Origin: JAFARE01 sp963777285
Lineage (GTDB): Bacteria > Chloroflexota > Dormibacteria > Aeolococcales > Aeolococcaceae
Assembly (NCBI GenBank): GCA_963777285.1
Contig: CAVZPR010000001.1
Span: forward strand, 682,001-746,000
Direction of reading: 5' to 3'
DNA length: 64,000 bases
Shown here piece after piece: positions 32,172 to 41,649 of the stretch (positions within the stretch are counted from its first letter, which is position 1; the number at the start of each line of letters is the position of its first letter). Made by a program: the position numbers and the translations under genes. The notes below the pieces were generated by a model. That model was not told the DNA's origin. It saw nothing but the letters and a program-made list of their open reading frames with translations, and made no database searches.

Positions 32172-33940
32172 CCCGCACGCCGCACCGTGCTGCGGCCGGC
32201 TCAGCCCTGCCGGCGCCACATCCCTGGGCGCTGCGCAGCTACTCCTTCATCGGTGACGGCGAGCGCGGCGCGCTCATCGACCCGGACGGCGCGTGGGTCT
32301 GGCTCTGCGCTCCCTGGTGGGACTCCGAACCCGCTTTCGACGCGCTCCTTGGCGGCGCGGGGCATTTCCAGGTGATGCCCACGGAGCCACACAGCTGGGG
32401 CGGCTGCTACGAGGAAGGTTCGCTCGTCTGGCGCAACCGCTGGGTGACGCAGGGCGCCATCGTGGAATGCGCCGACGCCCTCGCCATGCCGCCGGCCGGC
32501 TCCGCCGCGGTGGGCCTCCGCCGCATCGAGGCGGTCGACGGAACCGCCCCGGTCGCGATGCGCCTGCGCCTGCCGGCGCCCGGGCCGGCCGGGTGGACGT
32601 TCGCCGACGGGGCGTGGACCGGCCGCAGCGCCAGGCTGTTCCTGCGACTGACGGTGGCCGGGGACATGCGCTTCGACGTCTCCGGCTCGACCCTCACCGG
32701 CACAGCCGTCGTCTCGCCGCGGGGCAACATCGACGTGGTGCTGGAGCTCGCCCCCGAGCGATTGCGTCAGGCTCCGCCCGACCCAGGACGCTCCTGGGAG
32801 CGCACCCGCCGGAACTGGCGGCGCGACCTCCCCGCCCTCGAGGGCGTGATCGCCGGCCGTGACGCCCGCCACGCCTACGCGATTCTCCGTGGGCTGACCA
32901 GCCGCGGTGGCGGCATCGTGGCCGCAGCCACGATGGCCCTCCCCGAGCGGGCCGAGAGCGGTCGTGACTACGACTACCGGTATGCGTGGGTGCGGGATCA
33001 GGCGTTCGCCGGGCTTGCCGGCGCCGCGGCGCCGGGGCTGGGTCTGCTCGACACCAGCGTGGGCTTCATCCAGGAGCGTCTCCTGGCCGACGGCCCCCGG
33101 CTCCGGCCTCTCTACCGGGCAGACGGCGGCGAGGCACCGGCAACGCCGGTCCGGGTCCCTCTGCCGGGGTATCCCGGAGCAGCGTCGGTGACCGCCGGCA
33201 ATGGAGCGGCCGCGCAATTTCAGCTGGACTGCTTCGGCGAAGCGTTGCTCCTCTTCGCCGAAGCGGCGCGACTGGACCGGCTCGGCCCGCTCGGATGGCG
33301 CGCCGCCGAGGTGGCGGCGCTGGCCATCCAATCCCGCTGGACGGAACCCGAGTCGGGGATGTGGGAGCTCGACGACACCAGGATGTGGACCAGCAGCAGG
33401 CTGGTCTGCGCCGCCGGGCTGCGCGCCATGGCCGCCGTGGCCCGCCGCGCACCCCACGCCGCCCGCTGGGGCGCCCTCGCCGACAAGCTCCTCGACGAGT
33501 GCCTCCGGACCTCGGTGCATCCCACGGGTCGCTGGCAGGCAGCGCCTGACGACCCCTCCTGCGATGCGAGCCTGCTCATCGGAGAGATCCGCGGCGCCGC
33601 GCCACCGCGCGATCAGCGCGCCACCGCGACCCGGCGGGCCGTGGTCGCCGAGCTGAGCGAGGACGGCTACGTCTTCCGCAACCGCGCCCGTCACGGCCAG
33701 CCCGAGGGCGCATTTCTGCTGTGCAGCTTCTGGCTGGCGCTCGCCGAACACCGCGCGGGCAACGCCGTCGCCGCGGCGCGCTGGTTCGAACGCGCCCGCG
33801 CCGCGTGCGGACCCGCGGGTGTTTTCGCCGAGGAGTACGACGTCCGCCAGCGGCAGCTGCGCGGAAACCTCCCCCAGGCTTTCGTCCACGCGGTCATGCT
33901 CGAGACGGCCGCGGTGCTCGGCGCCGCCCCCGCCGCTTGA
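32135..33940 (+). CDS. Glycoside hydrolase family 15 protein (glucoamylase/trehalase-like)
   Basis: The protein of about 601 residues has the layout of bacterial GH15 enzymes. An N-terminal beta-sandwich starts YSFIGDGERGALIDPDGAWVWLC, and an (alpha/alpha)6 barrel carries the hallmark DYDYRYAWVRDQAF and the C-terminal catalytic-acid region GVFAEEYD. Members release glucose from alpha-glucans or split trehalose. The start at ATG 32135 is the first one compatible with the conserved N-terminus and overlaps the Zn-ribbon gene. No signal peptide is seen, so the enzyme is probably cytoplasmic. The 3' end overlaps the convergent flippase-like gene by 47 bp. Confidence 0.88.
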   Translation: MAIPLASRRQELTRTPHRAAAGSALPAPHPWALRSYSFIGDGERGALIDPDGAWVWLCAPWWDSEPAFDALLGGAGHFQVMPTEPHSWGGCYEEGSLVWRNRWVTQGAIVECADALAMPPAGSAAVGLRRIEAVDGTAPVAMRLRLPAPGPAGWTFADGAWTGRSARLFLRLTVAGDMRFDVSGSTLTGTAVVSPRGNIDVVLELAPERLRQAPPDPGRSWERTRRNWRRDLPALEGVIAGRDARHAYAILRGLTSRGGGIVAAATMALPERAESGRDYDYRYAWVRDQAFAGLAGAAAPGLGLLDTSVGFIQERLLADGPRLRPLYRADGGEAPATPVRVPLPGYPGAASVTAGNGAAAQFQLDCFGEALLLFAEAARLDRLGPLGWRAAEVAALAIQSRWTEPESGMWELDDTRMWTSSRLVCAAGLRAMAAVARRAPHAARWGALADKLLDECLRTSVHPTGRWQAAPDDPSCDASLLIGEIRGAAPPRDQRATATRRAVVAELSEDGYVFRNRARHGQPEGAFLLCSFWLALAEHRAGNAVAAARWFERARAACGPAGVFAEEYDVRQRQLRGNLPQAFVHAVMLETAAVLGAAPAA

Positions 33941-34958
33941 CGCTGCGGCGCCGCGCCGCGGTGCGCCGGATGTGGACTCCGAACGGCGTTCCGATCAGCC
34001 CCATGAGGACGTCGTTGTAGCCGCGGTAGAGCAGACCCGCCGCGGCCCCGGTTGCAGCCGGGACGCCATTGGCCAGCATGAGCAGGGTGAGCAGACCTTC
34101 GAACGCACCCAGGCCGCCGGGCACCAGGCTCATGCCGGCAAGGATGTAGCTCAACCCGAGGAGGAAGGTGGCCGTGATGAATGTGATCTGCGTCGCACCG
34201 ATGGCGTGCAGCGCCATGAAGAACAGCAGGAACGACAGCATCGCGGCCATGCCCTGCAGGAGGAAAACGGGGACGGCGGTGTCCCATGCGAAGAGCCTGA
34301 CGAACGCCGGCCGAAGCTCCCGCAGCTGGCGGTCGAAGCGGCGCAGGATGCGCACGCGCTCCACGACGCGCACCGCCCGGTTGTACGCCGGTTCCCACAC
34401 GAGCACGACGAAGATCCCGACGTGCAGCAGCGCCATGATCAGCACCAGGGCGCCGATGTCCGGCTGCGCCACCACCCGGGGCAGCACGCCAAAGCCCAGC
34501 AGCATCATGTAGATCAGCTCCTGGAAGGCGACCGTTCCGGTGACGGCGCCCGCTCCGCGCTCGCCCTCGGTGTTGCGCACCATCACCACCCTTGCCAGAT
34601 CACCCAGCGGAAGGAACACCATCACCTGCCCGGCCAGTTCGATGGCGAGACAGCGGCGGATCGAGATGTGTACGCCGATCTTGCGCAGCGTCACCCACCA
34701 CGCCATCCCGCGGCACAAGTAAAGGCCAAGAACGACTGGAACCATCAACAGGGCGAGCTGCCAGGTGATGTGGCGAAACACCTGCAGCAGCTTCGGTGGG
34801 TTCACGCCGAGGATCAGGCCGACCAGCGCCACGACGGCGATCGTTTCCGGGATGTGCCGTCGCAGGAACGACAGCGCCGGACGCAACCGGCGATGACGTC
34901 CGGCCCAGCGCCACATGCGGCGCCACGCGGAGATCACGAAGGCGATGGCGCGGTTCAT
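33894..34958 (-). CDS. Lysylphosphatidylglycerol synthase TM-region (UPF0104) protein
   Basis: The 354-residue protein has about eight hydrophobic helices and the family motifs: RGMAWWVTLRKIGVHISIRRCLAIELAGQ, LPLGDLARVVMV, and the C-terminal SLVPGGLGAFEGLLTLLMLANG (GG-hG-hE signature). It lacks the cytosolic aminoacyl-transferase domain of MprF, so it is expected to act as a flippase-like or AglD-type membrane partner of lipid or glycan synthesis. It directly follows the glycosyltransferase gene on the same strand. Confidence 0.87.
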   Translation of the reverse strand: MNRAIAFVISAWRRMWRWAGRHRRLRPALSFLRRHIPETIAVVALVGLILGVNPPKLLQVFRHITWQLALLMVPVVLGLYLCRGMAWWVTLRKIGVHISIRRCLAIELAGQVMVFLPLGDLARVVMVRNTEGERGAGAVTGTVAFQELIYMMLLGFGVLPRVVAQPDIGALVLIMALLHVGIFVVLVWEPAYNRAVRVVERVRILRRFDRQLRELRPAFVRLFAWDTAVPVFLLQGMAAMLSFLLFFMALHAIGATQITFITATFLLGLSYILAGMSLVPGGLGAFEGLLTLLMLANGVPAATGAAAGLLYRGYNDVLMGLIGTPFGVHIRRTAARRRSVKRRGRRRAPRPSRA

Positions 34959-34994
34959 TCGTGAGCGTCCGGCTCGGCGCGTCCGGGCATCAGC

Positions 34995-37172
34995 TCAGGA
35001 CGGCGACGGGGTGGGTGGAGGTGAGGCCGGCGTGGGCGTCGGGGCAGAGGTTGCGGTGGCGCTGGGGGTGGGCCCGACCGTCGGCGTGGACCCGGGCGTC
35101 GGGGTCGCTCCCGGGCTCGTGGCGGCTGTCGGCGTCACTGCTGGAGAGGCGCTGGGGGTCGCGCTCCGTCCCAGTCCGGGCAGGTTGGGAGCGACGCTGC
35201 CGATCGTGGGCAGGTCCCCGCCGCCGCGGCTGAACGGTGCCTGGTCCGACGGAGAGCCGGCCACCAATGCCGCCATGGCCGCGACGGCCGCTCCAACCAG
35301 CGCCAGCGTGCCGGCCACCACCGCGCCGCGGCGGACGGGCGGCCGGTCCCCCGTGTTCTGCGGCGAACGAGTCCACGCGGCACGTTCCGGCGTCATCTGC
35401 ACCCGCTCCGCGGCGACGCTGGCGGCCGGAGCGGATCCGTAGACGAAGGCCTCGAAGAGCAGCAGCACACCGAGGACGCCGGTCGCCAGCCCGGGAGAGC
35501 GCACCACCATCGCCACGCCTCCGGCCACAGCCCCCACGGCGAGCAGCGACTCGGTGCGCGACGCGCGCAGCGCCTGCAGCAGCGCGGCCTCCTCCTTGCG
35601 CTTCGGCGTGCGCAGGAACTCGGCCTGGCGGCTGATCAGCCCGCGCACGCAGGCCATGGTCACCACCCAGCTGAGCGCAAACCAGATGCGCAGTGCCTGC
35701 AGCGCGTCGCCCCAGGAGCAGCGGCTCGTCGCGCGCATCGCCCAGAGCGCGCGCAGCAAGCCCGTCGCCGCGAAGGCCAGCGGCACGACGAGCACCGCGC
35801 CGGTCAGCTGACGCAGAGGCAGCTGGTGGTGCAGCGACGTCACCAGCGCGGTCATCAACAGCAGGAAGGTGAACACCGCGGTCAGCGGCTCGCCGAACCA
35901 CTGCAGCGCACCGAGCAGGTAGTGGGTGCGCTGCGCGCCGGTGAGCTTGAGCTTGTGGCGCCCGAACGGCAGCAGCTCGCGCCACCAGATGCGCAGGATC
36001 TGCACGCCGCCCAGAGCCCAGCGGAAGCGCTGCTTCTTCAGCCCGTCGAAGTCGAGCGGCATCATGCCCGCGCCGTATGCGGCGCTGTCGTACACCCCTC
36101 GATATCCCCGGCCGAGCATGCGCAGGCTCGCCTCGGCGTCTTCGGTGATGCATTCCTCGCTCCAGCCGCCGATCTCGTTGAGTGCGGCGCGCCGGATCAA
36201 GCCCATGGTGCCGCAGAAGATGATCGCGTTGCGGTGCGCGCGCGCCGGCATGGTGACGTCGAAGAAGTAGCGAAAGCTGTAGAAGAGGCCACGCAGGTAG
36301 CTGCTGTCCTGCCAGTCGCGATAGTTCTGCGAGCTCTGCACGAAGCCGACGCCGGGGTCATCGAAGTGGCCCACCAGCTTCTGCAGGAAGTCGGGCTGCA
36401 CGTTGTAGTCCGCGTCGATGATGCCGACGATCTCGACATCCGCGGGCAGCCGTCTGGTCGCCTCGTTGCACGCTCCTGCTTTGAAACCCGGCCACGGCTC
36501 GAGGTGCATGAACTGGAAACGCGGTCCGAGCTGATCGCACAGCTGCTGCAGCGGCTGCCACAGCTCGGGGTCGCGCGTGTTGTTGTCGACCACCTGCACC
36601 AGAAGGTGCGGATAGTCGATGCGCGACAGCGACTCCAGCGTCGGTCGCACGATCTCGAGCGGCTCGTTGTACGTGGCAACCTGCAGTGCGACCCAGGGAA
36701 AGCGCGACGGCTTCGGCCGGTTCAGCGGCGGATCGCGGCGCGAGAGCACGTCGACGATCTCGAACGCGTACGACACCGACAGCGCCAGTGCCGCGATCTC
36801 CACCACCAACAGGACACTGGACACGGCCATGATCGCAGCGCTCAGTCCGCGCGCGTACGTCTGGTACGCGGCATAGGAGAGATACGCAAGGGCCGCCAGC
36901 GCGACGCACGCGAAGAGCTGCGCCCCGACCCAGCTCCAGCGTCGTTGGTTGAGCCGCGCGAGCAGCGTCACGACCACGGCCGTCAGGCTGAGGATCACCT
37001 CGCCCGTGGGGTCGTGTGATATGAGCGTGGCGATGAACGCGCTCGCGGCAAGGGCGATCCAGGCCGCAAGCAACGTCACGTGGAAGTGGGCGCGGATCAC
37101 GCCGGGCACCAGCGCGACCGCGGTGGTCGCGACGAGGGCCAGGCTGAAATACGCGACTGCCTCCAGGATCAC
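34995..37172 (-). CDS. Cellulose synthase-like family 2 glycosyltransferase
   Basis: The protein of about 725 residues is a processive-type GT2 membrane enzyme. It has four N-terminal TM helices, then a cytoplasmic GT-A domain with ATYNEP, the UDP-binding DADYN (D-x-D), the catalytic ITEDAEA and the QRFRW (Q-x-x-R-W) motif, followed by further TM helices. The last 80 or so residues, after a final TM segment, are an extracellular Pro/Thr/Ser-rich tail with repeating TPT and SPxxTP units. GTG 37172 is preferred because GGGAGG lies just upstream; the frame extends to a GTG at 37205. It may build a beta-linked surface glycan. Confidence 0.9.
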   Translation of the reverse strand: MILEAVAYFSLALVATTAVALVPGVIRAHFHVTLLAAWIALAASAFIATLISHDPTGEVILSLTAVVVTLLARLNQRRWSWVGAQLFACVALAALAYLSYAAYQTYARGLSAAIMAVSSVLLVVEIAALALSVSYAFEIVDVLSRRDPPLNRPKPSRFPWVALQVATYNEPLEIVRPTLESLSRIDYPHLLVQVVDNNTRDPELWQPLQQLCDQLGPRFQFMHLEPWPGFKAGACNEATRRLPADVEIVGIIDADYNVQPDFLQKLVGHFDDPGVGFVQSSQNYRDWQDSSYLRGLFYSFRYFFDVTMPARAHRNAIIFCGTMGLIRRAALNEIGGWSEECITEDAEASLRMLGRGYRGVYDSAAYGAGMMPLDFDGLKKQRFRWALGGVQILRIWWRELLPFGRHKLKLTGAQRTHYLLGALQWFGEPLTAVFTFLLLMTALVTSLHHQLPLRQLTGAVLVVPLAFAATGLLRALWAMRATSRCSWGDALQALRIWFALSWVVTMACVRGLISRQAEFLRTPKRKEEAALLQALRASRTESLLAVGAVAGGVAMVVRSPGLATGVLGVLLLFEAFVYGSAPAASVAAERVQMTPERAAWTRSPQNTGDRPPVRRGAVVAGTLALVGAAVAAMAALVAGSPSDQAPFSRGGGDLPTIGSVAPNLPGLGRSATPSASPAVTPTAATSPGATPTPGSTPTVGPTPSATATSAPTPTPASPPPTPSPS

Positions 37173-37215
37173 CGGCGCCCTCCCGCACTTGTGGTGGGAC
37201 CACACTGAGAAAACG

Positions 37216-37232
37216 TGATAGCTACCCTATCA
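37216..37232. promoter_or_regulatory. Perfect palindrome TGATAG-N5-CTATCA (copy 2)
   Basis: TGATAGCTACCCTATCA is an exact inverted repeat with a 5-base spacer. It lies in the intergenic gap between the divergent glycosyltransferase gene (start 37172) and yihY (start 37245). It could control either or both. Confidence 0.65.
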
Positions 37233-37244
37233 TCTAGCTGAGCC

Positions 37245-38210
37245 GTGAAAGCGCTGATCGCCCGCCTGCTGGGCACGTACCCAGGGCGCCTGGCTCAGGC
37301 GTACGGGGCCAGCCAGGCCGGCAACTACGCGTCGGGCCTGGCCTTCAACGCGTTCATCAGCATGTTCCCGCTGATCCTCGGAATGCTCGCACTGCTCGGC
37401 CTGGCGACGCAGTCGGAGCAGGCGCGCCAGAGCTTCCTGAGCGGCGCGCTGGCCTTCTTCCCCACCGACTCGCGCGGAGCCATCACGAGCGCGTTCGACG
37501 GCATCCGCAGCCACTCGGGGCTGCTTGGCGCCATCGGCATCATCGGGCTGCTCTGGAGTGGCAGCAGCCTCTTCGTGTCCATGGAGTTCGCGCTCGGCCG
37601 CATGGTGGGCGCGCCGCAGCGCGGCTTCCTGCGGCAGCGGGCCATGACGCTGGTGATGACCGTCGTGTTCGTGGTCGCTGTGGTCGCCACGATCGGTGTG
37701 AACAGCGCTCTCTCGCTGGCGTCGGGTGCGGCCCGGGCCGAGCCGCTCGCGGGACTGGCGGTCTGGCTCGCCTTCATGGCGTGCATCTACCGCCTGGTGC
37801 CCAACCGCACGTTCCGGCTCCGGCAGATGTGGCCTGGGATCCTGCTGGCGGGATGCCTCATGGAGGGGCTCACGCTGCTCTGGCCGCTGTACACCGGCTT
37901 GGCGCACGGCTTCTCCACGTACGGAGCGGCGTTCGCCCTCTTCTTCCTCCTGGCCAGCTGGCTCTACTTCCTGGCGCAGTTCATCCTGCTGGGGGCGGTC
38001 GCCAACCGCATGCACGGGGGCGTGCCAAAGGCGCGCGGGCTCATCGCGTCACGCAGGTCCGAGCCCCTGGTCACCGAGGCGACGCGCGCCGCCGATCAGT
38101 TCGGCCACCGAAGCGCGACGGAGCCCGTGCCGGGACCCGCTGCCCGGCCCGCGTCAGGACGGCTGCGTACAGTGGACACAGACGACGCCACCGCCCCAGG
38201 AGGCACGTGA
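37245..38210 (+). CDS. YihY/BrkB-family membrane protein
   Basis: The 321-residue protein has six TM helices with the family sequences QAGNYASGLAFNAFISMFPLILG, LLWSGSSLFVSMEFAL, and FFLLASWLYFLAQFILLGAV, and a disordered C-terminal tail of about 60 residues. The YihY (formerly RNase BN) family is of uncertain function; transport or envelope roles are suspected. The GTG start is only 12 bases from the palindrome at 37216-37232. The next small gene follows after three bases. Confidence 0.9.
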   Translation: MKALIARLLGTYPGRLAQAYGASQAGNYASGLAFNAFISMFPLILGMLALLGLATQSEQARQSFLSGALAFFPTDSRGAITSAFDGIRSHSGLLGAIGIIGLLWSGSSLFVSMEFALGRMVGAPQRGFLRQRAMTLVMTVVFVVAVVATIGVNSALSLASGAARAEPLAGLAVWLAFMACIYRLVPNRTFRLRQMWPGILLAGCLMEGLTLLWPLYTGLAHGFSTYGAAFALFFLLASWLYFLAQFILLGAVANRMHGGVPKARGLIASRRSEPLVTEATRAADQFGHRSATEPVPGPAARPASGRLRTVDTDDATAPGGT

Positions 38211-38213
38211 GCG

Positions 38214-38483
38214 ATGGACAACGAGAAGAAGCCCTCCGACCCCGCCAACTGGGCTGAGGAGGAGGTCGCCGGCGAGCACGGCACGACCGCGTTCAAGGAC
38301 TCGGCCAAGCACGAGGAGCACCCCGACATCGATCCGCAGACGCCCGGCGGCGCGATGCGCAAGGTGAAGGAGGAGGCCGCCGAGGGCGACAGCCTCTCCG
38401 ACAAGGCCAAGCGGGCCGCCGAGGAGCTCGATCGCCAGATCTCCGGCGAGTACGAGCGGCGTGAGGATCCGACCGCGCGATAG
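38214..38483 (+). CDS. Small hydrophilic protein (hypothetical)
   Basis: The 89-residue, highly charged protein has no hydrophobic core (DPANWAEEEVAGEHGTTAFKD, then MRKVKEEAAEGDSLSDKAKRA). It is probably disordered or helical, in the style of stress or hydrophilin-like proteins. It starts four bases after the yihY stop and should share its transcript. No family is recognised. Confidence 0.65.
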   Translation: MDNEKKPSDPANWAEEEVAGEHGTTAFKDSAKHEEHPDIDPQTPGGAMRKVKEEAAEGDSLSDKAKRAAEELDRQISGEYERREDPTAR

Positions 38484-38640
38484 ACCCATGCAGGGGGCGA
38501 ACTAGGTGATCACGGCCGGGTCCTGCCGCCTTCGGGTGCCCCCCACGCGGCTCCTCGTAAATCGCCGCGGTGGGTTCCTCCCCTCCGGCGTCACCCGGGC
38601 TCGCCCCGGTGCGGATCCGGCGGTCGCGGCCGGGGTCCTG

Positions 38641-39771
38641 CTACTCGGTGCGGTACCGCTCGGCGTCGTCGCGCAACGTCAGGCCGATGCCGGGGCGGTC
38701 CGTGGGGCGCAGCTCGCCGTCGACGGGTTCGAGCACCCCGTCGAAGAGGAGGTGGTCCACGCGCGCGTGGTCGTGGAAGTATTCGATGTGCCGCAGGTTC
38801 GGGGGAACGCACGCCACGTGTGCGTGCAGTGAGGGGCCGCAGTGTGCGGAGAGGGGCACCTGGTGGGATGCCGCGAGCGCGGCCACCCTGAGCCACTCCG
38901 TGATGCCCGCGCAACGCGAGACGTCGGCCTGCAGCACGTCCACGGCGCCCGCCTCGAGCATGGCGCGGAAGTAGTCGAGGTGGTAGCCGTACTCACCGGC
39001 GGTGACGTCCATGGGGAGGGCTTCGCGCAGCTGCCCCAGGCCGTCGAGGTCGTCGGACGAGACCGGCTCCTCGAACCATGAGACGCCCATCGAGCCGTAC
39101 TCCTCCCCCATCCGCCGCGCCTGGGTGCGGTCGTACGCGCCGTTGGCGTCGACGTAGAGCTCGGCCTCGTCGCCGATGGCACGGCGCACCCGCCGGACCC
39201 TTTCCAGGTCGCGACGCCACGACGCACCGCGGTCCATCCCCACCTTCATCTTCACCCGCGGAATCCCCCGTTCGGTCCATCCCGCGAGCTGCCTGGTGAG
39301 CTGCTCGTCGCTGTAGCTGGTGAACCCGCCCGAGCCGTAGACGGGCACCGAATCCCGCACCGCTCCCAGCAGGCGGTGCAGCGGTTGGCCCAGGGCGCGC
39401 GCCTTCGTGTCCCAGAGCGCGATGTCCACCGCGGCGATGGCCATGGAGCAGATGCCGGGCCGTCCCAGGTTGCGGATGGCGCGCACCATCGCCTCCCAGG
39501 CCGCTGCGCCTTCGCGAACGTCCCGCCCCCGCACCTGCGCGGCAAGCTTCTCCCGCACCACCGCGGCGACGGCCGGCGAGCCGTATGCGAATCCCAGGCC
39601 CCGGACCCCGCCCTCGAGCTCGGGCTGCACGGCGACCACGACGGTCTCATCCCACTGCAGCGTGCCGTCGGCCTCGGGAGCTTCGGTCGGAACCGTGAAG
39701 ACCTCCACGTCGAGGTCGCGGATCCGCCACTCCGCGACAGCGCCGGCGGTCCCCAGCGTCGCCGTGCTCAC
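38641..39771 (-). CDS. Enolase-superfamily enzyme (mandelate racemase/muconate lactonizing-like)
   Basis: The 376-residue protein has the two-domain MR/MLE fold: a capping domain, then a barrel with KMKVG (K-x-K-like base), metal ligands in YVDANGAYD, WFEEPVSSDD and TAGEYGY, and a C-terminal SAHCGPSLHAH. These enzymes abstract a proton alpha to a carboxylate, often as sugar-acid dehydratases or racemases. The gene is divergent from the pyruvate-oxidase-like gene. With the GMC/gluconate-dehydrogenase-like genes nearby, a sugar-acid pathway is plausible. Confidence 0.9.
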   Translation of the reverse strand: MSTATLGTAGAVAEWRIRDLDVEVFTVPTEAPEADGTLQWDETVVVAVQPELEGGVRGLGFAYGSPAVAAVVREKLAAQVRGRDVREGAAAWEAMVRAIRNLGRPGICSMAIAAVDIALWDTKARALGQPLHRLLGAVRDSVPVYGSGGFTSYSDEQLTRQLAGWTERGIPRVKMKVGMDRGASWRRDLERVRRVRRAIGDEAELYVDANGAYDRTQARRMGEEYGSMGVSWFEEPVSSDDLDGLGQLREALPMDVTAGEYGYHLDYFRAMLEAGAVDVLQADVSRCAGITEWLRVAALAASHQVPLSAHCGPSLHAHVACVPPNLRHIEYFHDHARVDHLLFDGVLEPVDGELRPTDRPGIGLTLRDDAERYRTE

Positions 39772-39854
39772 GGCGTCACATGGTACAGCGTCGATATCAT
39801 GAACTCACATATCGAAGCTATCGCTATCGACGGTGACGCAACAGAGGTGGCGGC
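39772..39854. promoter_or_regulatory. Divergent promoter region with TATCG repeats
   Basis: This 83-bp gap separates the divergent enolase-superfamily and TPP-enzyme genes. It contains three closely spaced TATCG units (39811-39829), in a context of CATATCGAAGC and CTATCGCTATCGACGG. It resembles the CTATCA palindromes elsewhere but does not fit their symmetry. Confidence 0.35.
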
Positions 39855-41648
39855 ATGAGCGACACAGTCGGTGACTTCCTGGTGCAGCGCCTGGAGCAGT
39901 GGGGCGTCACTCACGTTTACGGCTATCCCGGAGACGGGATCAACGGGCTGCTGGGCGCGCTGGAGCGGTCGAGCGGATCGCTGACGTTCATCCAGACGCG
40001 CCACGAGGAGATGGCGGCGTTCATGGCGTGCGCGCACGCCAAGTACACGGGCTCGGTCGGCGTCTGCATGGCGACGTCCGGTCCGGGCGCGATCCACCTG
40101 CTCAACGGCCTGTACGACGCAAAGCTCGACCACACGCCGGTGGTCGCGATCGTGGGGCAAACGGTCAGCACCGCAATCGGCGGCGACCAGCAGCAGGAGG
40201 TCGACCTGCTCAGCTTGTACAAGGACGTGGCCGCAGCGTACGTGCAGCAGGTCAACACGCCGGCGCAGATGCGCCACGTCATCGATCGCGCACTGCGTAT
40301 CGCGCAGGCGGAACACACGGTGACCGCCGTGATCGTTCCTGCCGACGTGCAGGACATGAAGGCGGTGCCGCTGCAGCCGCCGAGCATCAAGGCGATTCAG
40401 ACGGGGATTGGCTTCGCGCACGCGCGCATGGTTCCCGAGAGCGCCGACCTCGATCGAGCGGCGGACGTGCTCAACGCCGGCGCCAAGGTGGCGATGCTGG
40501 TTGGCGCGGGGGCGCTCGACGCCACCGACGAGGTGATCGCTGTCGCCGACGTGCTCGGCGCCGGCATCGCCAAAGCGCTCTTGGGCAAAGCGGCCGTACC
40601 CGACGACGTCCCGTGCTGCACCGGCAGCATCGGCCTGCTCGGTACGCGGGCCAGCTGGAACATGATGCAGGGCGCGGACACGCTGCTGATGGTGGGCTCC
40701 GGCTTCCCCTACGCGAACTTCCTGCCCAAGCCCGACAAGGCGAAGGGCGTGCAGATCGACCACTCGCCCCGCATGCTGAGCATTCGCTTTCCCATGGAGG
40801 TGATGCTCTGCGGCGACGCCAAGGCGACGCTGAAGGAGCTGCTGCCACGGCTGCGGCGCAAGGAGGATCGCTCCTGGCAGGAAGCGATCGTCAAGGACGT
40901 CGCGGAGTGGTGGCAGCTCATGGACGACCGGGCGCAGCCCGAGCAGCGCGACGGTCGCGTGCGCCCGCAGCAGCTGTTCGGCGTGCTCTCGCAGCAGCTG
41001 CCCGACAACGCCATCCTCAGCGCGGATTCGGGAAGTGCGGCGAACTGGTACGCGCGGCACGTGAAGCTCCGCCGGGGTATGAAGGCGTCGCTCTCGGGCA
41101 ACCTGGCGACGATGCTCCCCGGCGTGCCCTATGCCATCGCGGCGAAATTCGCGTATCCGGAGCGTGTGGCCATCGCTCTCGTCGGTGACGGCGCCATGCA
41201 GATGGGCGGCATGGCCGAGATGCTCACCGCGGCCAAGTATTACCGCACCTGGCGCGACCCTCGGCTCATCGTGCTCGTGCTCAACAACGAGGACCTGAAC
41301 CAGGTCACCTGGGAGCAGCGCGTCATGGAAGGTGACCCGAAGTTCGCGGCATCGCAGACGATTCCCTATGTGCCGTTCGACCAGTGGGCGCAGATGATCG
41401 GTCTCGAGGGCATCAAGGTCGACAGGACCGATCAGGTGGAAGCTGCGTGGCGAAAGGCGCTCAGCGCCGACCGTCCTGTGATCATCAACGCGATCACGGA
41501 CCCGGAGGAGCCGCCACTGCCGCCGCACATCACGGTGGAACAGGCGAAGAAGTTCACCTCGTCGGTGGCCAAGGGTGATCCCTCGGGAATGCGCGACGCC
41601 GTCACGGCGTTCCGCGAAAAGATCGACGAGTTCGTCCCCGGGCGCTGA
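39855..41648 (+). CDS. Thiamine-pyrophosphate enzyme, pyruvate oxidase/acetolactate synthase-like
   Basis: The 597-residue protein has three TPP-family domains. The N-terminal pyrimidine-binding domain has YGYPGDGINGLLGAL and the activating Glu in TRHEEMAAFMA. The C-terminal PP-binding domain has GDGAMQM followed by NNEDLNQ, the TPP/Mg motif. The loop HTPVVAIVGQ and the overall length suit pyruvate oxidase or pyruvate:quinone dehydrogenase-type enzymes better than biosynthetic acetolactate synthase, and no small subunit follows. It should decarboxylate pyruvate or a related 2-oxo acid. Confidence 0.88.
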   Translation: MSDTVGDFLVQRLEQWGVTHVYGYPGDGINGLLGALERSSGSLTFIQTRHEEMAAFMACAHAKYTGSVGVCMATSGPGAIHLLNGLYDAKLDHTPVVAIVGQTVSTAIGGDQQQEVDLLSLYKDVAAAYVQQVNTPAQMRHVIDRALRIAQAEHTVTAVIVPADVQDMKAVPLQPPSIKAIQTGIGFAHARMVPESADLDRAADVLNAGAKVAMLVGAGALDATDEVIAVADVLGAGIAKALLGKAAVPDDVPCCTGSIGLLGTRASWNMMQGADTLLMVGSGFPYANFLPKPDKAKGVQIDHSPRMLSIRFPMEVMLCGDAKATLKELLPRLRRKEDRSWQEAIVKDVAEWWQLMDDRAQPEQRDGRVRPQQLFGVLSQQLPDNAILSADSGSAANWYARHVKLRRGMKASLSGNLATMLPGVPYAIAAKFAYPERVAIALVGDGAMQMGGMAEMLTAAKYYRTWRDPRLIVLVLNNEDLNQVTWEQRVMEGDPKFAASQTIPYVPFDQWAQMIGLEGIKVDRTDQVEAAWRKALSADRPVIINAITDPEEPPLPPHITVEQAKKFTSSVAKGDPSGMRDAVTAFREKIDEFVPGR

Positions 41649-41649
41649 C

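Noticed and set aside
32201..33889. Minus-strand frame of 562 codons opposite the GH15 gene
   Set aside because: There are no recognisable domains, while the plus strand has the complete GH15 motif set.
34995..35240. Tandem-looking GC-rich repeats suggestive of a minisatellite or CRISPR
   Set aside because: They are codon-level repeats of the Pro/Thr/Ser tail of the glycosyltransferase, with irregular unit length and no spacers.
38484..38640. Possible small gene or RNA between the 89-residue protein gene and the enolase-superfamily gene
   Set aside because: No start with a ribosome-binding site and no clear paired structure. It is probably just the convergent 3' region.
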